This document shows, piece after piece, positions 17,827-24,263 of a DNA stretch of 44,993 bases. Below the pieces are notes generated by a model, which saw only the letters and a program-made list of their open reading frames with translations, made no database searches and was not told the origin of the DNA. The translations under genes were made by a program, and so were the position numbers. This DNA is from a virus: IMG/VR virus record IMGVR_UViG_3300031851_000046, positions 1-44,993 of that record. One strand, given 5' to 3'. How positions within the stretch are numbered: position 1 is the stretch's first letter; each line of letters starts with the position of its first letter.

Positions 17827-17936
17827 TTCAACTATCTTCTTGCACAATACAACTACCGTAAGTGATTGACTGATAGATACTTAGCGCCGGCGCTCTGCCC
17901 ACAGAGCTAACTACTTGGTAGTCAGTAGCTTAGGGG
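17827..17936. repeat. Composite dyad element, copy 1 (full)
   Basis: Box (TTCAACTA, then TTGCACAATACAACTACC), left arm with GATTGACTGATAGATACTTAG, GC-rich core (CGCCGGCG), right arm CTAACTACTTGGTAGTCAGT. The arms pair with each other. It lies between the promoter of the 17567 gene and the end of the gene at 17938. Confidence 0.75.
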
Positions 17937-17937
17937 A

Positions 17938-18105
17938 CTATGCGTTCAGTTGACGCTCTAGCTGTTGAATGCGTCTGTCAATGTCAACCTGTACAGATTG
18001 GATCTGATTGGCTTCGTTGGCTCTGCCTAAGCGAAGGGCGTTGGCTCTCTGTATGGTAAGAGCTTGTAAAGTTGAGATGAGTCTCTTGATTCTTTCTTGT
18101 ATCAT
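17938..18105 (-). CDS. Small coiled-coil protein
   Basis: A 55-residue protein with a heptad-like helix throughout (MIQERIKRLISTLQALTIQR ... DIDRRIQQLERQLNA). It is the last gene of a four-gene operon starting at 18563. Its leader has no strong Shine-Dalgarno but contains a CA-rich run (AACAACCAACACACAAGAAC) also seen elsewhere in the region. Confidence 0.55.
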   Translation of the reverse strand: MIQERIKRLISTLQALTIQRANALRLGRANEANQIQSVQVDIDRRIQQLERQLNA

Positions 18106-18127
18106 GTTCTTGTGTGTTGGTTGTTGG

Positions 18128-18283
18128 CTATGCCTTGATCAGACGGTAGCGTCTACGACGCTCGCCCTTGTTGTTCGCGAGCCGTGCCTTATATAAGGCT
18201 TGAGCTTGACGCTTGTACATGGGCATGGATTCAGTGATCCAACCCGACTTGGCAGTGAATGCGATTGATTGAAGAATAAGCAT
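18128..18283 (-). CDS. Small basic protein
   Basis: A 51-residue protein from the ATG at 18283, ending in a strongly basic stretch (NKGERRRRYRLIKA). The hydrophobic N-terminus (MLILQSIAFTA) is too short for a clear membrane span. It is the third gene of the operon. Confidence 0.5.
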   Translation of the reverse strand: MLILQSIAFTAKSGWITESMPMYKRQAQALYKARLANNKGERRRRYRLIKA

Positions 18284-18293
18284 AATGATTGTC

Positions 18294-18371
18294 TTAGTTG
18301 TTTGTGTTATGTGTTGCGATGCCGTAGAATAGCGACCAAGCAACTGCGAGAAGTAAAGCGATGACCTCCAT
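18294..18371 (-). CDS. Tiny single-span membrane peptide
   Basis: A 25-residue frame starting three bases after the stop of the preceding gene: MEVIALLLAVAWSLFYGIAT then HNTNN. Residues 3-18 would span the membrane. The position in a tight operon and the clean hydrophobic segment support expression. Function unknown. Confidence 0.5.
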   Translation of the reverse strand: MEVIALLLAVAWSLFYGIATHNTNN

Positions 18372-18374
18372 GAC

Positions 18375-18563
18375 TTAGGACTTGGAGGTTGGGATGAACT
18401 CGTTAGAGTCTACTAGCATGAAGTGGGTTTGCTTGTGCTGAGAAGCAAGCTCATTGGCTACCTTGATAGCCTTGGCATGAGTGCTGACTTGGTCAACAAG
18501 TTTGCCGAAAGCAAAGACATTAAAGAATTTAGTGAAGTTTTGGTTTTGTTCAATCTTAATCAT
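18375..18563 (-). CDS. Small protein, MIKI/THAKA family
   Basis: A 62-residue protein starting MIKIEQNQNFTKFFNVFAFG and containing VDQVSTHAKAIKVANEL. It is clearly paralogous to the 54-residue protein at 19264-19428 (shared NF, FNV, G-x-LVD, THAKA). It has a leaderless promoter. The fold looks like a beta hairpin plus helix; function unknown. Confidence 0.68.
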   Translation of the reverse strand: MIKIEQNQNFTKFFNVFAFGKLVDQVSTHAKAIKVANELASQHKQTHFMLVDSNEFIPTSKS

Positions 18564-18598
18564 AATAGTAATATAAGGGAGTTTTTAGTAAAAGTCAA
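18564..18598 (-). promoter_or_regulatory. Leaderless promoter
   Basis: -35 TTGACT, 17 bases, -10 TATATT, six bases to the ATG at 18563; drives the operon down to 17938. Confidence 0.75.
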
Positions 18599-18616
18599 AT
18601 AAAAAATGAAGGTTTT

Positions 18617-18844
18617 TTAGTAAATCAATTGATCGTTTTGTCCGTCAAGATAGGCTTGTGAAGTGTCTTCTGTAATGCCTAGCTTACTGATAAGCTTTCT
18701 TGAATCGTTTGAAAAGTAGAAATCTCCATCATAGCCGATTTTCCATGCTAGGCGAATGATTGCATCTGTATCGTTAAGTAAGTAGTGCTTACGCACGGCT
18801 CGGTCAATTGTGTTGAGTTTGGACTCTAGTTTTGTATATGTCAT
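18617..18844 (-). CDS. Small unknown protein, leaderless
   Basis: A 75-residue protein (TKLESKLNTIDRAVRKHYLL ... QAYLDGQNDQLIY), mostly helical. Its promoter overlaps the stop codon of the gene upstream. No family recognised. Confidence 0.6.
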   Translation of the reverse strand: MTYTKLESKLNTIDRAVRKHYLLNDTDAIIRLAWKIGYDGDFYFSNDSRKLISKLGITEDTSQAYLDGQNDQLIY

Positions 18845-18879
18845 AATTGTAATCTAAAGGATTAACGGCAGAATGTCAA
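18845..18879 (-). promoter_or_regulatory. Leaderless promoter overlapping a stop codon
   Basis: -35 TTGACA, 17 bases, -10 TAGATT, six bases to the ATG at 18844. The TGA stop of the 18876 gene lies inside the TTGACA. Confidence 0.72.
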
Positions 18880-19043
18880 GAGAAAAAAGGATGTTTTTTC
18901 ACTGAGGACATTGGAACGGCAACCCGCTTCTGAGAGCGGTAAACCCTTGCCAAGACGAAAGTCTCAGCTCCGTCTTTGTGGATACCCTCAACATGGAGAA
19001 TCCTGCGTTTGTAATCTACTACTACATCGTTTTTCTTAATCAT
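18876..19043 (-). CDS. Small basic protein, leaderless
   Basis: A 55-residue protein: MIKKNDVVVDYKRRILHVEG, then HKDGAETFVLARVYRSQKRV and a short tail. It looks like a small SH3-like or beta-barrel protein with the pattern of a K/R-rich RNA or DNA binder, but no family is recognised. It has its own leaderless promoter. Confidence 0.62.
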   Translation of the reverse strand: MIKKNDVVVDYKRRILHVEGIHKDGAETFVLARVYRSQKRVAVPMSSVKKHPFFS

Positions 19044-19078
19044 ATATACAATATAGCAGACAAAATGCTAAAAGTCAA
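19044..19078 (-). promoter_or_regulatory. Leaderless promoter
   Basis: -35 TTGACT, 17 bases, -10 TATATT, then GTATAT and the ATG at 19043. Divergent from the promoter at 19229-19263, with dyad copy 2 between them. Confidence 0.75.
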
Positions 19079-19086
19079 GAAAAACA

Positions 19087-19195
19087 TTCAACTAAGTTTT
19101 TGCACGATTCTCCTACCCTAAGTTACTGATGGTCAGATAGTTAGCGCCTGCCGGCGGGTCCGCGACCCTAACTACTTGATAATCATAAACTTAGG
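19087..19195. repeat. Composite dyad element, copy 2 (full)
   Basis: Box TTCAACTA ... TTGCACGATTCTCCTACC, left arm CTAAGTTACTGATGGTCAGA then TAGTTAG, GC-rich core (GCCTGCCGGCGGGT), right arm CTAACTACTTGATAATCATA ending AACTTAG. Outer CTAAGTT pairs with AACTTAG and inner TAGTTAG with CTAACTA. It lies between divergent promoters. Confidence 0.8.
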
Positions 19196-19228
19196 ATACA
19201 AAAAAAGTGAAAAAAGTGAAAATAAAAC

Positions 19229-19263
19229 TTGACTTTTGCGGATTCTTTTGTTATATTGTTTGT
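19229..19263 (+). promoter_or_regulatory. Leaderless promoter
   Basis: -35 TTGACT (19229-19234), 17 bases, -10 TATATT (19252-19257), GTTTGT, then the ATG at 19264. Confidence 0.78.
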
Positions 19264-19428
19264 ATGATTAAGATAATAAAGAATGCAAACTTTCAAGAAT
19301 GGTTTAACGTAATGCTCAATGGCGAGCTTGTAGATAACGCAAGGACTCATGCTAAAGCCTTGGTAATAGCCAAGAAGCTAGAAAAGAAGCTCCCGAATAC
19401 CATACCAACAGGAGCGAGACTTAAGTAA
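19264..19428 (+). CDS. Small protein, MIKI/THAKA family
   Basis: A 54-residue protein: MIKIIKNANFQEWFNVMLNG then ELVDNARTHAKALVIAKKLE. Paralogue of the protein at 18375-18563. The upstream in-frame MKKVKIKLDF is inside the promoter, so the ATG at 19264 is the start. Confidence 0.7.
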   Translation: MIKIIKNANFQEWFNVMLNGELVDNARTHAKALVIAKKLEKKLPNTIPTGARLK

Positions 19429-19513
19429 AAAAAAGTAAAATAATCCTTGACAAAACGCCTTTTGTGCTGTATGTTATACATATACTAAGATAAACAAAAT
19501 AACAAAAATAAAA

Positions 19514-19585
19514 ATGAACTTAACTCAAAGAGAAAAAATCCTCCTCAAATTCGTAATCGCTAAGCAAAAAAAAGTGAAGAAATAA
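19514..19585 (+). CDS. Tiny basic peptide
   Basis: A 23-residue frame (MNLTQREKILLKFVIAKQKK) with its own promoter (TTGACA at about 19446, TATGTT 17 bases later) and a leader of about 40 bases rich in A. Basic amphipathic helix; function unknown. Confidence 0.4.
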   Translation: MNLTQREKILLKFVIAKQKKVKK

Positions 19586-19654
19586 TTTGCTTTTTCGCTC
19601 CACCTGTGTTACATTGTATATAGAAAGTTAAGTTAATAAGAAAGAAAAAAAGTT

Positions 19655-19843
19655 ATGACAAAATCCGAAATGCTCAAAGAAATCTCAATCCTTCACGAAA
19701 CGCTTGTCGATTGCGTTCTAACCATTGCCGACAAGGTTGCGATTCGCAACGAGATCGGTGACCTTCAAGACAAGGTCGCTCTTCTCGACTTCCGTAATGA
19801 AGGCGAGGATTTCGACTTCGGTCATCACTCCGAATGGGAGTAA
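19655..19843 (+). CDS. Small helical acidic protein
   Basis: A 62-residue protein (MTKSEMLKEISILHETLVDC ... DFGHHSEWE). Its promoter (TTGCTT, 17 bases, TACATT) makes a leader of about 35 bases before the ATG, so this gene is not leaderless. It is followed 27 bases later by a second gene. Confidence 0.6.
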   Translation: MTKSEMLKEISILHETLVDCVLTIADKVAIRNEIGDLQDKVALLDFRNEGEDFDFGHHSEWE

Positions 19844-19870
19844 ACCTTTAACCCTAATACATAAAAAATC

Positions 19871-20074
19871 ATGTCATCATTCCAAATCAAATTCCGTATC
19901 AATGAGGTCAATCGTAACCTCGCAAACGCTACCGACTCGCAAGAGATCGCCAAACTTGAGAACGATCTCAAGGAATGGAAAAAGATCCTTTTCGAGGTCG
20001 AAATGACCGAATTCGAGGAGCGTGTTGGCTTCAAGTCCATGGAACAAAACCATGGTGTTTGGAACGAACGCTAA
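19871..20074 (+). CDS. Small coiled-coil protein
   Basis: A 67-residue protein (SSFQIKFRINEVNRNLANAT ... EIAKLENDLKEWKKILFEVE), likely a helical hairpin. No separate promoter is seen, so it is probably co-transcribed with the 19655 gene. Confidence 0.6.
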   Translation: MSSFQIKFRINEVNRNLANATDSQEIAKLENDLKEWKKILFEVEMTEFEERVGFKSMEQNHGVWNER

Positions 20075-20104
20075 AAGTTCCTTAAGTAAATAATTAAAAA
20101 AAGC

Positions 20105-20139
20105 TTGCAATTAGCAAAAAAGCGTGTTATGTTATATAC
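20105..20139 (+). promoter_or_regulatory. Leaderless promoter
   Basis: -35 TTGCAA (20105-20110), 17 bases, -10 TATGTT, ATATAC, then ATG at 20140. Confidence 0.65.
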
Positions 20140-20265
20140 ATGAAACCAAAAAAGACAAAGCCCGCAAAATTTCGTTCCAAAGTCCTTTTCACTAAGGCTC
20201 GTCCTCACAAGGACAAGTCCAAGTATGACCGAAAACCAAAGCACCGCAAGGTAATCGGCGCTTAA
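20140..20265 (+). CDS. 41-residue highly basic peptide
   Basis: MKPKKTKPAKFRSKVLFTKA, then RPHKDKSKYDRKPKHRKVIG and A. More than a third of residues are Lys or Arg, with no acidic cluster. It has its own leaderless promoter. Such peptides usually bind nucleic acid, and a ribosome or RNA-polymerase target is possible. Its TAA stop starts dyad copy 3. Confidence 0.6.
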   Translation: MKPKKTKPAKFRSKVLFTKARPHKDKSKYDRKPKHRKVIGA

Positions 20266-20333
20266 GTCCTTGACTATCATATAGTTAGGCTAGCCGCCTG
20301 CTGGCAATAGAATTGTGCAATAAAATAGTTGAA
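20263..20333. repeat. Composite dyad element, copy 3 (half type)
   Basis: One arm (TAAGTCCTTGACTATCATAT then AGTTAG), GC-rich core (GCTAGCCGCCTGCTGGC), then the box in reverse orientation (AGAATTGTGCAATAAAATAG then TTGAA). The second arm is missing. The first three bases are the stop codon of the 20140 gene. Confidence 0.75.
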
Positions 20334-20351
20334 AGGTAAGTGAGAAAAAGC

Positions 20352-20386
20352 TTGCGTCTTGCCGGTTTTTTGGTTACATTGTATAT
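20352..20386 (+). promoter_or_regulatory. Leaderless promoter
   Basis: -35 TTGCGT, 17 bases, -10 TACATT, GTATAT, then ATG at 20387. Confidence 0.6.
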
Positions 20387-20554
20387 ATGTTAATTAAGAT
20401 TAAATCTCTCTCTACTTGGTCAAATGTCGTTTTCGATTTATACATCGGAAATAATTACTCCGGTTCCTTTGATTCTTTTGAGCAAGCTCAAAGCCACGGA
20501 CTTAAAGTCACAAGCTCTCTTCTTTTGTTAGAAAATAATGTAAAAAAAGCTTGA
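20387..20554 (+). CDS. Small protein, WS-V family
   Basis: A 55-residue protein: MLIKIKSLSTWSNVVFDLYI, then GNNYSGSFDSFEQAQSHGLK. It shares the pattern MxxIxI...WSxxxxxxI of the proteins at 20608 and 22490. The TGA stop lies inside the TTGACT of the next promoter. Confidence 0.6.
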   Translation: MLIKIKSLSTWSNVVFDLYIGNNYSGSFDSFEQAQSHGLKVTSSLLLLENNVKKA

Positions 20555-20607
20555 CTTTTAGCGTTTTATGTGATAGATTATATCTATAAAGTTAATTAAA
20601 TAAGAAT

Positions 20608-20796
20608 ATGAATAAAATACAAGTAAGAATCCAAGAGTGGTCAACTCATTGGTCAGTAAAAATCTTCGATCAAGGCATCGACTCAAACGGCAACGATCGC
20701 CCACGAGTTCGCACGGCATCGAGTCAATCGCATCTTGATAAGATCATGCGAGACGAAGGTCTCAATCAGTTTCGTTTTAATGTTGTCTTTCAATAA
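20608..20796 (+). CDS. Small protein, WS-V family
   Basis: A 62-residue protein: MNKIQVRIQEWSTHWSVKIF, then DRPRVRTASSQSHLDKIMRD. The EWSxxxSVKI and PRVR segments match the protein at 22490. Promoter TTGACT, 17 bases, TAGATT gives a leader of about 20 bases. Confidence 0.65.
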   Translation: MNKIQVRIQEWSTHWSVKIFDQGIDSNGNDRPRVRTASSQSHLDKIMRDEGLNQFRFNVVFQ

Positions 20797-20820
20797 TAAG
20801 AAAAAAAAGTAAAATAAAGC

Positions 20821-20855
20821 TTGACTTTTAACCAAAACTAGATTAGATTATATAT
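20821..20855 (+). promoter_or_regulatory. Leaderless promoter
   Basis: -35 TTGACT (20821-20826), 17 bases, -10 TAGATT, ATATAT, then ATG at 20856. An A-rich run (AAAAAAAAGTAAAATAAAG) precedes the -35, as at several neighbours, and may act as an UP element. Confidence 0.75.
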
Positions 20856-21140
20856 ATGATTAAGAACAAAACATTCATCGCAAACATTCATGTCTCATCA
20901 ATAGAGAGAGAGGAGAAACTTCCATTGTGGAATACTCATATGAATGCTTTTGTGGATACTCACATGACAAACAACATCTTTGAGATTCAAGCTGAAGACA
21001 AGCACGAAGTAAGAAGAAAAGTAAAAGCTCTTATAGGCAAACTTCAGACTAAAGTCCAATTCAAGCGTGGTCTTGAAACTAAGCAAGGCGATAATGCCAT
21101 GTGGTACATCAACAGAATAACAGAAAAAAAAGTAAAATAA
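20856..21140 (+). CDS. Small unknown protein, leaderless
   Basis: A 94-residue mixed alpha/beta protein (MIKNKTFIANIHVSSIEREE ... MWYINRITEKKVK). A beta-rich N-terminus and ending suggest a small domain; no family recognised. Confidence 0.62.
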   Translation: MIKNKTFIANIHVSSIEREEKLPLWNTHMNAFVDTHMTNNIFEIQAEDKHEVRRKVKALIGKLQTKVQFKRGLETKQGDNAMWYINRITEKKVK

Positions 21141-21181
21141 GCATTGACATTTTATAAAAAAAAACTTATAATTAAAACATA

Positions 21182-21490
21182 ATGAGAAAAGTCACAGAAC
21201 AAATCAAACACGCATTCGAAAGTCGCCAACGCAAAGCCGTAGGTAATACAACCACAGACGGCAACACCGTTTGGTTACATGGCAACGCAATTATAAAGCG
21301 TGATCCCGATGGCTTAGTCCGTTGGTCTCTCGCAGGTTGGAACACTCCAACTACTCGCGAGCGTGTCAACGGCATAGTGAACGCAGGGGTTCATCAAGTT
21401 AAATTCGAAGCTGTTCTAAACGGTCAAGAAATTAACCCATCCGACTGGTTCGCTGCTCCACACTCTATCGGTAGACCCTTAGTCTTCTAA
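21182..21490 (+). CDS. Conserved-type phage protein, GN-TDG-LHGN
   Basis: A 102-residue protein with the pattern GNTTTDGNTVWLHGNAIIKR, then SLAGWNTPTTRERVNGIVNA. I recall this arrangement (TDG, LHGN, AGW, TTxERxN) from many unrelated phage hypotheticals, function unknown. The promoter TTGACA, 17 bases, TATAAT is near-perfect and leaves at most three bases before the ATG. Confidence 0.7.
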   Translation: MRKVTEQIKHAFESRQRKAVGNTTTDGNTVWLHGNAIIKRDPDGLVRWSLAGWNTPTTRERVNGIVNAGVHQVKFEAVLNGQEINPSDWFAAPHSIGRPLVF

Positions 21491-21558
21491 GTCGTTGGCT
21501 ATCATATAGTTAGCCTGCCGGCCCACCGGTAGTAGAATTGTTCAACAAAACAGTTGAA
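21488..21558. repeat. Composite dyad element, copy 4 (half type)
   Basis: One arm (TAAGTCGTTGGCTATCATAT then AGTTAG), GC-rich core (CCTGCCGGCCCACCGG), then the reversed box (AGAATTGTTCAACAAAACAG then TTGAA). The TAA is the stop codon of the 21182 gene. Confidence 0.78.
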
Positions 21559-21576
21559 AGGTAATTGAAATAATGC

Positions 21577-21611
21577 TTGACTTTTACAAATAAATGCATT
21601 AGATTGTATAT
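21577..21611 (+). promoter_or_regulatory. Leaderless promoter
   Basis: -35 TTGACT, 17 bases, -10 TAGATT, GTATAT, then ATG at 21612. Confidence 0.75.
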
Positions 21612-22106
21612 ATGATTAAGACAAAAGCATTCGTTTTCGATTTCGATGATACGCTCGCCTTTACAGATGCAAAGGTTAGAGTCGTTGACTCTTTCGATTT
21701 TCATGTTGCAACCTTGACTCCTCAAGAGTTTAATGGCGTGACGCTCAAAGATGGTCAACGCTTTGACTTCTCAGACTTTAACAAGTCAAGCCTTATCCTT
21801 AACGGCAAGCCAACCAAGTTGATTGACTTGGCAAGAGATGTTTTTTCTGAAGGTCATTCCGTTTTCATTCTTACGGCAAGAGATAACCAAGCAAGTTCGG
21901 CAATAGCTGAATTCCTCAAAGGCTTTGGGGTTGTCGCCAAAGAAATTCATTGCGTTGGCTCTTCTAAAGGTGGAGACATCGCAAAGGCAAAGCGTAAAGT
22001 TTTGCTTTCGGTCATCGAGAACTTTGATAAAGTTTGGTTTTTTGATGATGACGCTAGGAACATAGAGCTTGCAAAAGACTTGCCATTAAAAGCAAAAAAA
22101 GTTTAA
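21612..22106 (+). CDS. HAD-superfamily phosphatase
   Basis: A 164-residue protein with the HAD motifs: D10-F-D12-DT (FVFDFDDTLAF), T88 in FILTARD, a lysine near 119-127 (SSKGGDIAKAK) and the metal-binding DDD at 145-147 (VWFFDDDARN). It is the size of small polynucleotide or nucleotide phosphatases without a large cap. In phages such proteins act as nucleotide or nucleic-acid-end phosphatases; the substrate here is not evident. Confidence 0.85.
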   Translation: MIKTKAFVFDFDDTLAFTDAKVRVVDSFDFHVATLTPQEFNGVTLKDGQRFDFSDFNKSSLILNGKPTKLIDLARDVFSEGHSVFILTARDNQASSAIAEFLKGFGVVAKEIHCVGSSKGGDIAKAKRKVLLSVIENFDKVWFFDDDARNIELAKDLPLKAKKV

Positions 22107-22113
22107 TAAAAAC

Positions 22114-22148
22114 TTGACTTTTTAAGAAAAAACTGTTACATTATACTT
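22114..22148 (+). promoter_or_regulatory. Leaderless promoter
   Basis: -35 TTGACT, 17 bases, -10 TACATT, ATACTT, then ATG at 22149. Confidence 0.72.
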
Positions 22149-22343
22149 ATGATTAAAACAATACTAAACACTCTTATAGATTCCTTTTGTGCTTCTATGC
22201 TCGTTGGCTTTTTCTCTTTGGGGATTGCTTTTTTCCTCGTTCCCATGTTCGACACTCAAACAGCTATATGGTTGAGCATTACATCGTTCCCGTTTTTCGT
22301 AATCGGCTTGGTGTTCTTCATGATCTTAGATAGGAGAGGGTAA
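22149..22343 (+). CDS. Two-span membrane protein
   Basis: A 64-residue protein with two membrane segments, about residues 14-33 and 40-59, separated by a short loop containing FDTQTA, and a basic C-terminus (LDRRG). Inner-membrane location expected; function unknown. Confidence 0.65.
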   Translation: MIKTILNTLIDSFCASMLVGFFSLGIAFFLVPMFDTQTAIWLSITSFPFFVIGLVFFMILDRRG

Positions 22344-22446
22344 ACTACTGACTATCAAATAGTTACGACTTAACTCCGCCGGCCGGCGCTAACTACTTAA
22401 CAGTCAACAACTTAACGCAATAGAATTGTGCAAAAAAATAAGTGAA
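22341..22446. repeat. Composite dyad element, copy 5 (full)
   Basis: Left arm TAAACTACTGACTATCAAAT then AGTTA, GC-rich core CCGCCGGCCGGCG, right arm CTAACTACTTAACAGTCAAC, then the reversed box (AGAATTGTGC ...). The TAA is the stop of the 22149 gene. Arm changes relative to copy 2 keep the pairing TGAC/GTCA. Confidence 0.78.
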
Positions 22447-22454
22447 AGTTTTTC

Positions 22455-22489
22455 TTGACTTTTGGAGTTTTCTTTGTTATATTGTATAT
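22455..22489 (+). promoter_or_regulatory. Leaderless promoter
   Basis: -35 TTGACT, 17 bases, -10 TATATT, GTATAT, then ATG at 22490. Confidence 0.78.
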
Positions 22490-22729
22490 ATGATTAAGTT
22501 AATAGAAATTCACGAATGGTCTTCATTCATCTCAGTTAAAATCCACGAAGGTGGAGAATTGCCTAGAGTTCGCTCCACGGGCTTGCTTTCGGGCTTAAAC
22601 CGAATCCTCAAAGACGAGTTTGCTCAAGCTCGCTTGTGTGGCAATGAAATCAAAATCAAACGCTCGGGCGTTGGTCGCTTTGGTGGAATCAAATATAAAG
22701 ACCTTCATGAAATGAAAGTTTCTGCTTGA
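22490..22729 (+). CDS. Small protein, WS-V family
   Basis: A 79-residue protein: MIKLIEIHEWSSFISVKIHE then LPRVRSTGLLSGLNRILKDE. Paralogue of the protein at 20608. The upstream in-frame MKVFLDF lies inside the promoter. The TGA stop is part of the next TTGACT. Confidence 0.68.
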   Translation: MIKLIEIHEWSSFISVKIHEGGELPRVRSTGLLSGLNRILKDEFAQARLCGNEIKIKRSGVGRFGGIKYKDLHEMKVSA

Positions 22730-22760
22730 CTTTAAGTAATCCCTCTGTTATATTGTATAT
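22726..22760 (+). promoter_or_regulatory. Leaderless promoter overlapping a stop codon
   Basis: -35 TTGACT, 17 bases, -10 TATATT, GTATAT, then ATG at 22761; the TGA of the previous gene is inside the -35. Confidence 0.76.
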
Positions 22761-23030
22761 ATGAATAAAATTGAAAAACTAATCCAAATCAAGGAAATTG
22801 AAATTTCCGAAATGTCCACGGCTATTGATCGCATGAACGCAAGAGCCACTGCCGAAACGGCAATGACTGTCGCAGTCGCCAATGATGTTTTTGGTGGAAC
22901 TCTCAGAGAGCTTAAAGGTCAACTTTTCGATCTCAAAGAAGAGCAAAGCCGAATCGAGAAGCAGAACGAACTCAATAGAATCATGGGAGAGATGGGCGAC
23001 GAGATAGTCGCCAATAACGGACGCTTTTAA
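22761..23030 (+). CDS. Coiled-coil protein, leaderless
   Basis: An 89-residue helical protein (MNKIEKLIQIKEIEISEMST ... LKGQLFDLKEEQSRIEKQNE). Its start, MNKIEKL, matches the MNRIEKL of the 57-residue gene that follows, so the two may be related. Confidence 0.62.
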   Translation: MNKIEKLIQIKEIEISEMSTAIDRMNARATAETAMTVAVANDVFGGTLRELKGQLFDLKEEQSRIEKQNELNRIMGEMGDEIVANNGRF

Positions 23031-23082
23031 TTACATAAAAAAATGTCTTGACTCTCTGCATTAAACCTATATAATTATATAC

Positions 23083-23256
23083 ATGAACCGAATCGAAAAA
23101 CTAAACCAACTTATCAATGACTTGACAGATGTCGCAAACGCTGGACACATTGGTGCTCGAATTCAGATTGTAGAAGCTCAAGCCGAGCTAGACGAAGCGA
23201 CACAAATTGAAGAGAATCAGCTAATCATGTCCGAGCAGCTTATCCGAAAAGCCTAA
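23083..23256 (+). CDS. Small coiled-coil protein, leaderless
   Basis: A 57-residue helical protein (MNRIEKLNQLINDLTDVANA ... EAQAELDEATQIEENQ). A TTGACT and TATAAT 16 bases apart precede the ATG by seven bases. It is the last gene of the plus-strand run; the following TAA starts dyad copy 6. Confidence 0.6.
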   Translation: MNRIEKLNQLINDLTDVANAGHIGARIQIVEAQAELDEATQIEENQLIMSEQLIRKA

Positions 23257-23333
23257 CCTAAGTCCTTGATAGGCATATAGTTATGCCTCAAGGGAGAGCA
23301 AATTCATAAGTATATAACAAGCAAAGACTTAGG
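23254..23333. repeat. Composite dyad element, copy 6 (divergent)
   Basis: Outer arms CCTAAGTC and GACTTAGG with an inner ATAGTTATGCC. The core has lost the GC-rich palindrome (CAAGGGAGAGC). It is followed by two T-runs (23344-23359), so this copy could end plus-strand transcription before the convergent minus-strand terminator. Confidence 0.6.
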
Positions 23334-23369
23334 AAAACTAAGATTTTTTGTTTTTTTCTTGTCTTATTA

Positions 23370-23404
23370 GCCTATTTGCCTATTTGGTAGATTGCCTATT
23401 TGTT
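23370..23404. repeat. Short GCCTATTTG tandem-like repeat
   Basis: GCCTATTT occurs three times in about 35 bases between two convergent transcription units. It is a simple local repeat with no gene. Confidence 0.5.
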
Positions 23405-23408
23405 GTGC

Positions 23409-23440
23409 AAAAAAAAGGGGGCTCCAACCACGGAGCCCCC
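23409..23440 (-). terminator. Strong intrinsic terminator, minus strand
   Basis: GGGGGCTCC and GGAGCCCCC form a nine-pair stem with a six-base loop; on the minus strand it is followed by eight Ts. It ends the 23801-23473 transcript. Confidence 0.9.
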
Positions 23441-23472
23441 ACAACCAACAACCATTAACTAACCATGAAAAA

Positions 23473-23556
23473 TTATTCTTCCGAACTAAAAAGATCTGCG
23501 TACATTATCCAAAATACAATTAGCCAAGGGCAGAGAAGAATTACATCCCAACCCAT
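23473..23556 (-). CDS. Tiny single-span membrane peptide
   Basis: A 27-residue frame: MGWDVILLCPWLIVFWIMYA then DLFSSEE. Its ATG overlaps the TAA of the preceding gene (TAATG), and a strong terminator follows. Residues 5-20 would span the membrane. Confidence 0.58.
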   Translation of the reverse strand: MGWDVILLCPWLIVFWIMYADLFSSEE

Positions 23557-23801
23557 TACTTGAGCATCCCTTCTACTACAGGACGAGCAACAAGGTTGCG
23601 AATAGCAACTCCATTGTACTGCTTGCCGTGAACAACAGAACGAAATGCTCTTGTGGCGACATCATAGTACGCAGGAACTGCACTACCTGCCTTGTTGATA
23701 TAGACGAACCAAATTTTGTTTCCGTCTTGGTTGACTGACTGAGGAGCGTACTTCTGAGTCATGGCGTTAGCGTTTTTCTTTAGGTTTTTTGCGATTTTCA
23801 T
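23556..23801 (-). CDS. Small unknown protein, leaderless
   Basis: An 81-residue basic protein (KIAKNLKKNANAMTQKYAPQ ... GKQYNGVAIRNLVARPVVEG). It follows a leaderless promoter and is coupled to the membrane peptide. The central beta region with GNKIWFVYI is reminiscent of the LHGN-type phage proteins but not clearly related. Confidence 0.62.
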   Translation of the reverse strand: MKIAKNLKKNANAMTQKYAPQSVNQDGNKIWFVYINKAGSAVPAYYDVATRAFRSVVHGKQYNGVAIRNLVARPVVEGMLK

Positions 23802-23836
23802 AATATAAGTATAGTATATGTTTTAGTTTTTGTCAA
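23802..23836 (-). promoter_or_regulatory. Leaderless promoter
   Basis: -35 TTGACA, 17 bases, -10 TATACT, TATATT, then ATG at 23801. Confidence 0.78.
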
Positions 23837-23844
23837 GAAATTTA

Positions 23845-24219
23845 TTAGTTAATTTCGTCTCTTAAGCTATGAAGAAGAGTGACCCAAGCAAAGTCATTGA
23901 GTTGTGCTTGATGCATTAATTGAGTGATCTGTAAAGGAGTTTGATGAGCAAGAACATCATCATACTTAGACAAAGGAAGCATGGTGTCTCGATCTTGAAA
24001 CCACATTGCAACTTCGTAAGTGTTGTCATCGGCATGACCATACAGACCATTACCATCTCCAATGTTTTGGACAACTGAGATCGTGAATTGATCAAAGTTA
24101 TCCTTATCTCGGTGACCGAAAGTAAGCTTGGCTTGAATAGCCTTGCCTTGTGAGAATCCTCCATGTTGGTTGAAAACCAAATCATCGAAGCCTTTTAGTT
24201 GAGTATCGTTCTTAATCAT
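23845..24219 (-). CDS. Small unknown protein, leaderless
   Basis: A 124-residue protein (KAIQAKLTFGHRDKDNFDQF, then TYEVAMWFQDRDTMLPLSKY). The pattern of aromatic and acidic residues resembles phage proteins of unknown function found next to DUF932 genes. Promoter TTGACA, 17, TAGTAT, seven bases to the ATG. Confidence 0.65.
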   Translation of the reverse strand: MIKNDTQLKGFDDLVFNQHGGFSQGKAIQAKLTFGHRDKDNFDQFTISVVQNIGDGNGLYGHADDNTYEVAMWFQDRDTMLPLSKYDDVLAHQTPLQITQLMHQAQLNDFAWVTLLHSLRDEIN

Positions 24220-24263
24220 GTATATAATACTAAAGTAATTTTGTGTTTATGTCAAGGCTTTTT

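Noticed and set aside
23461-23550. 28-codon plus-strand frame starting at 23465
   Set aside because: It overlaps the coupled membrane peptide on the minus strand; composition is not protein-like and no promoter is present.
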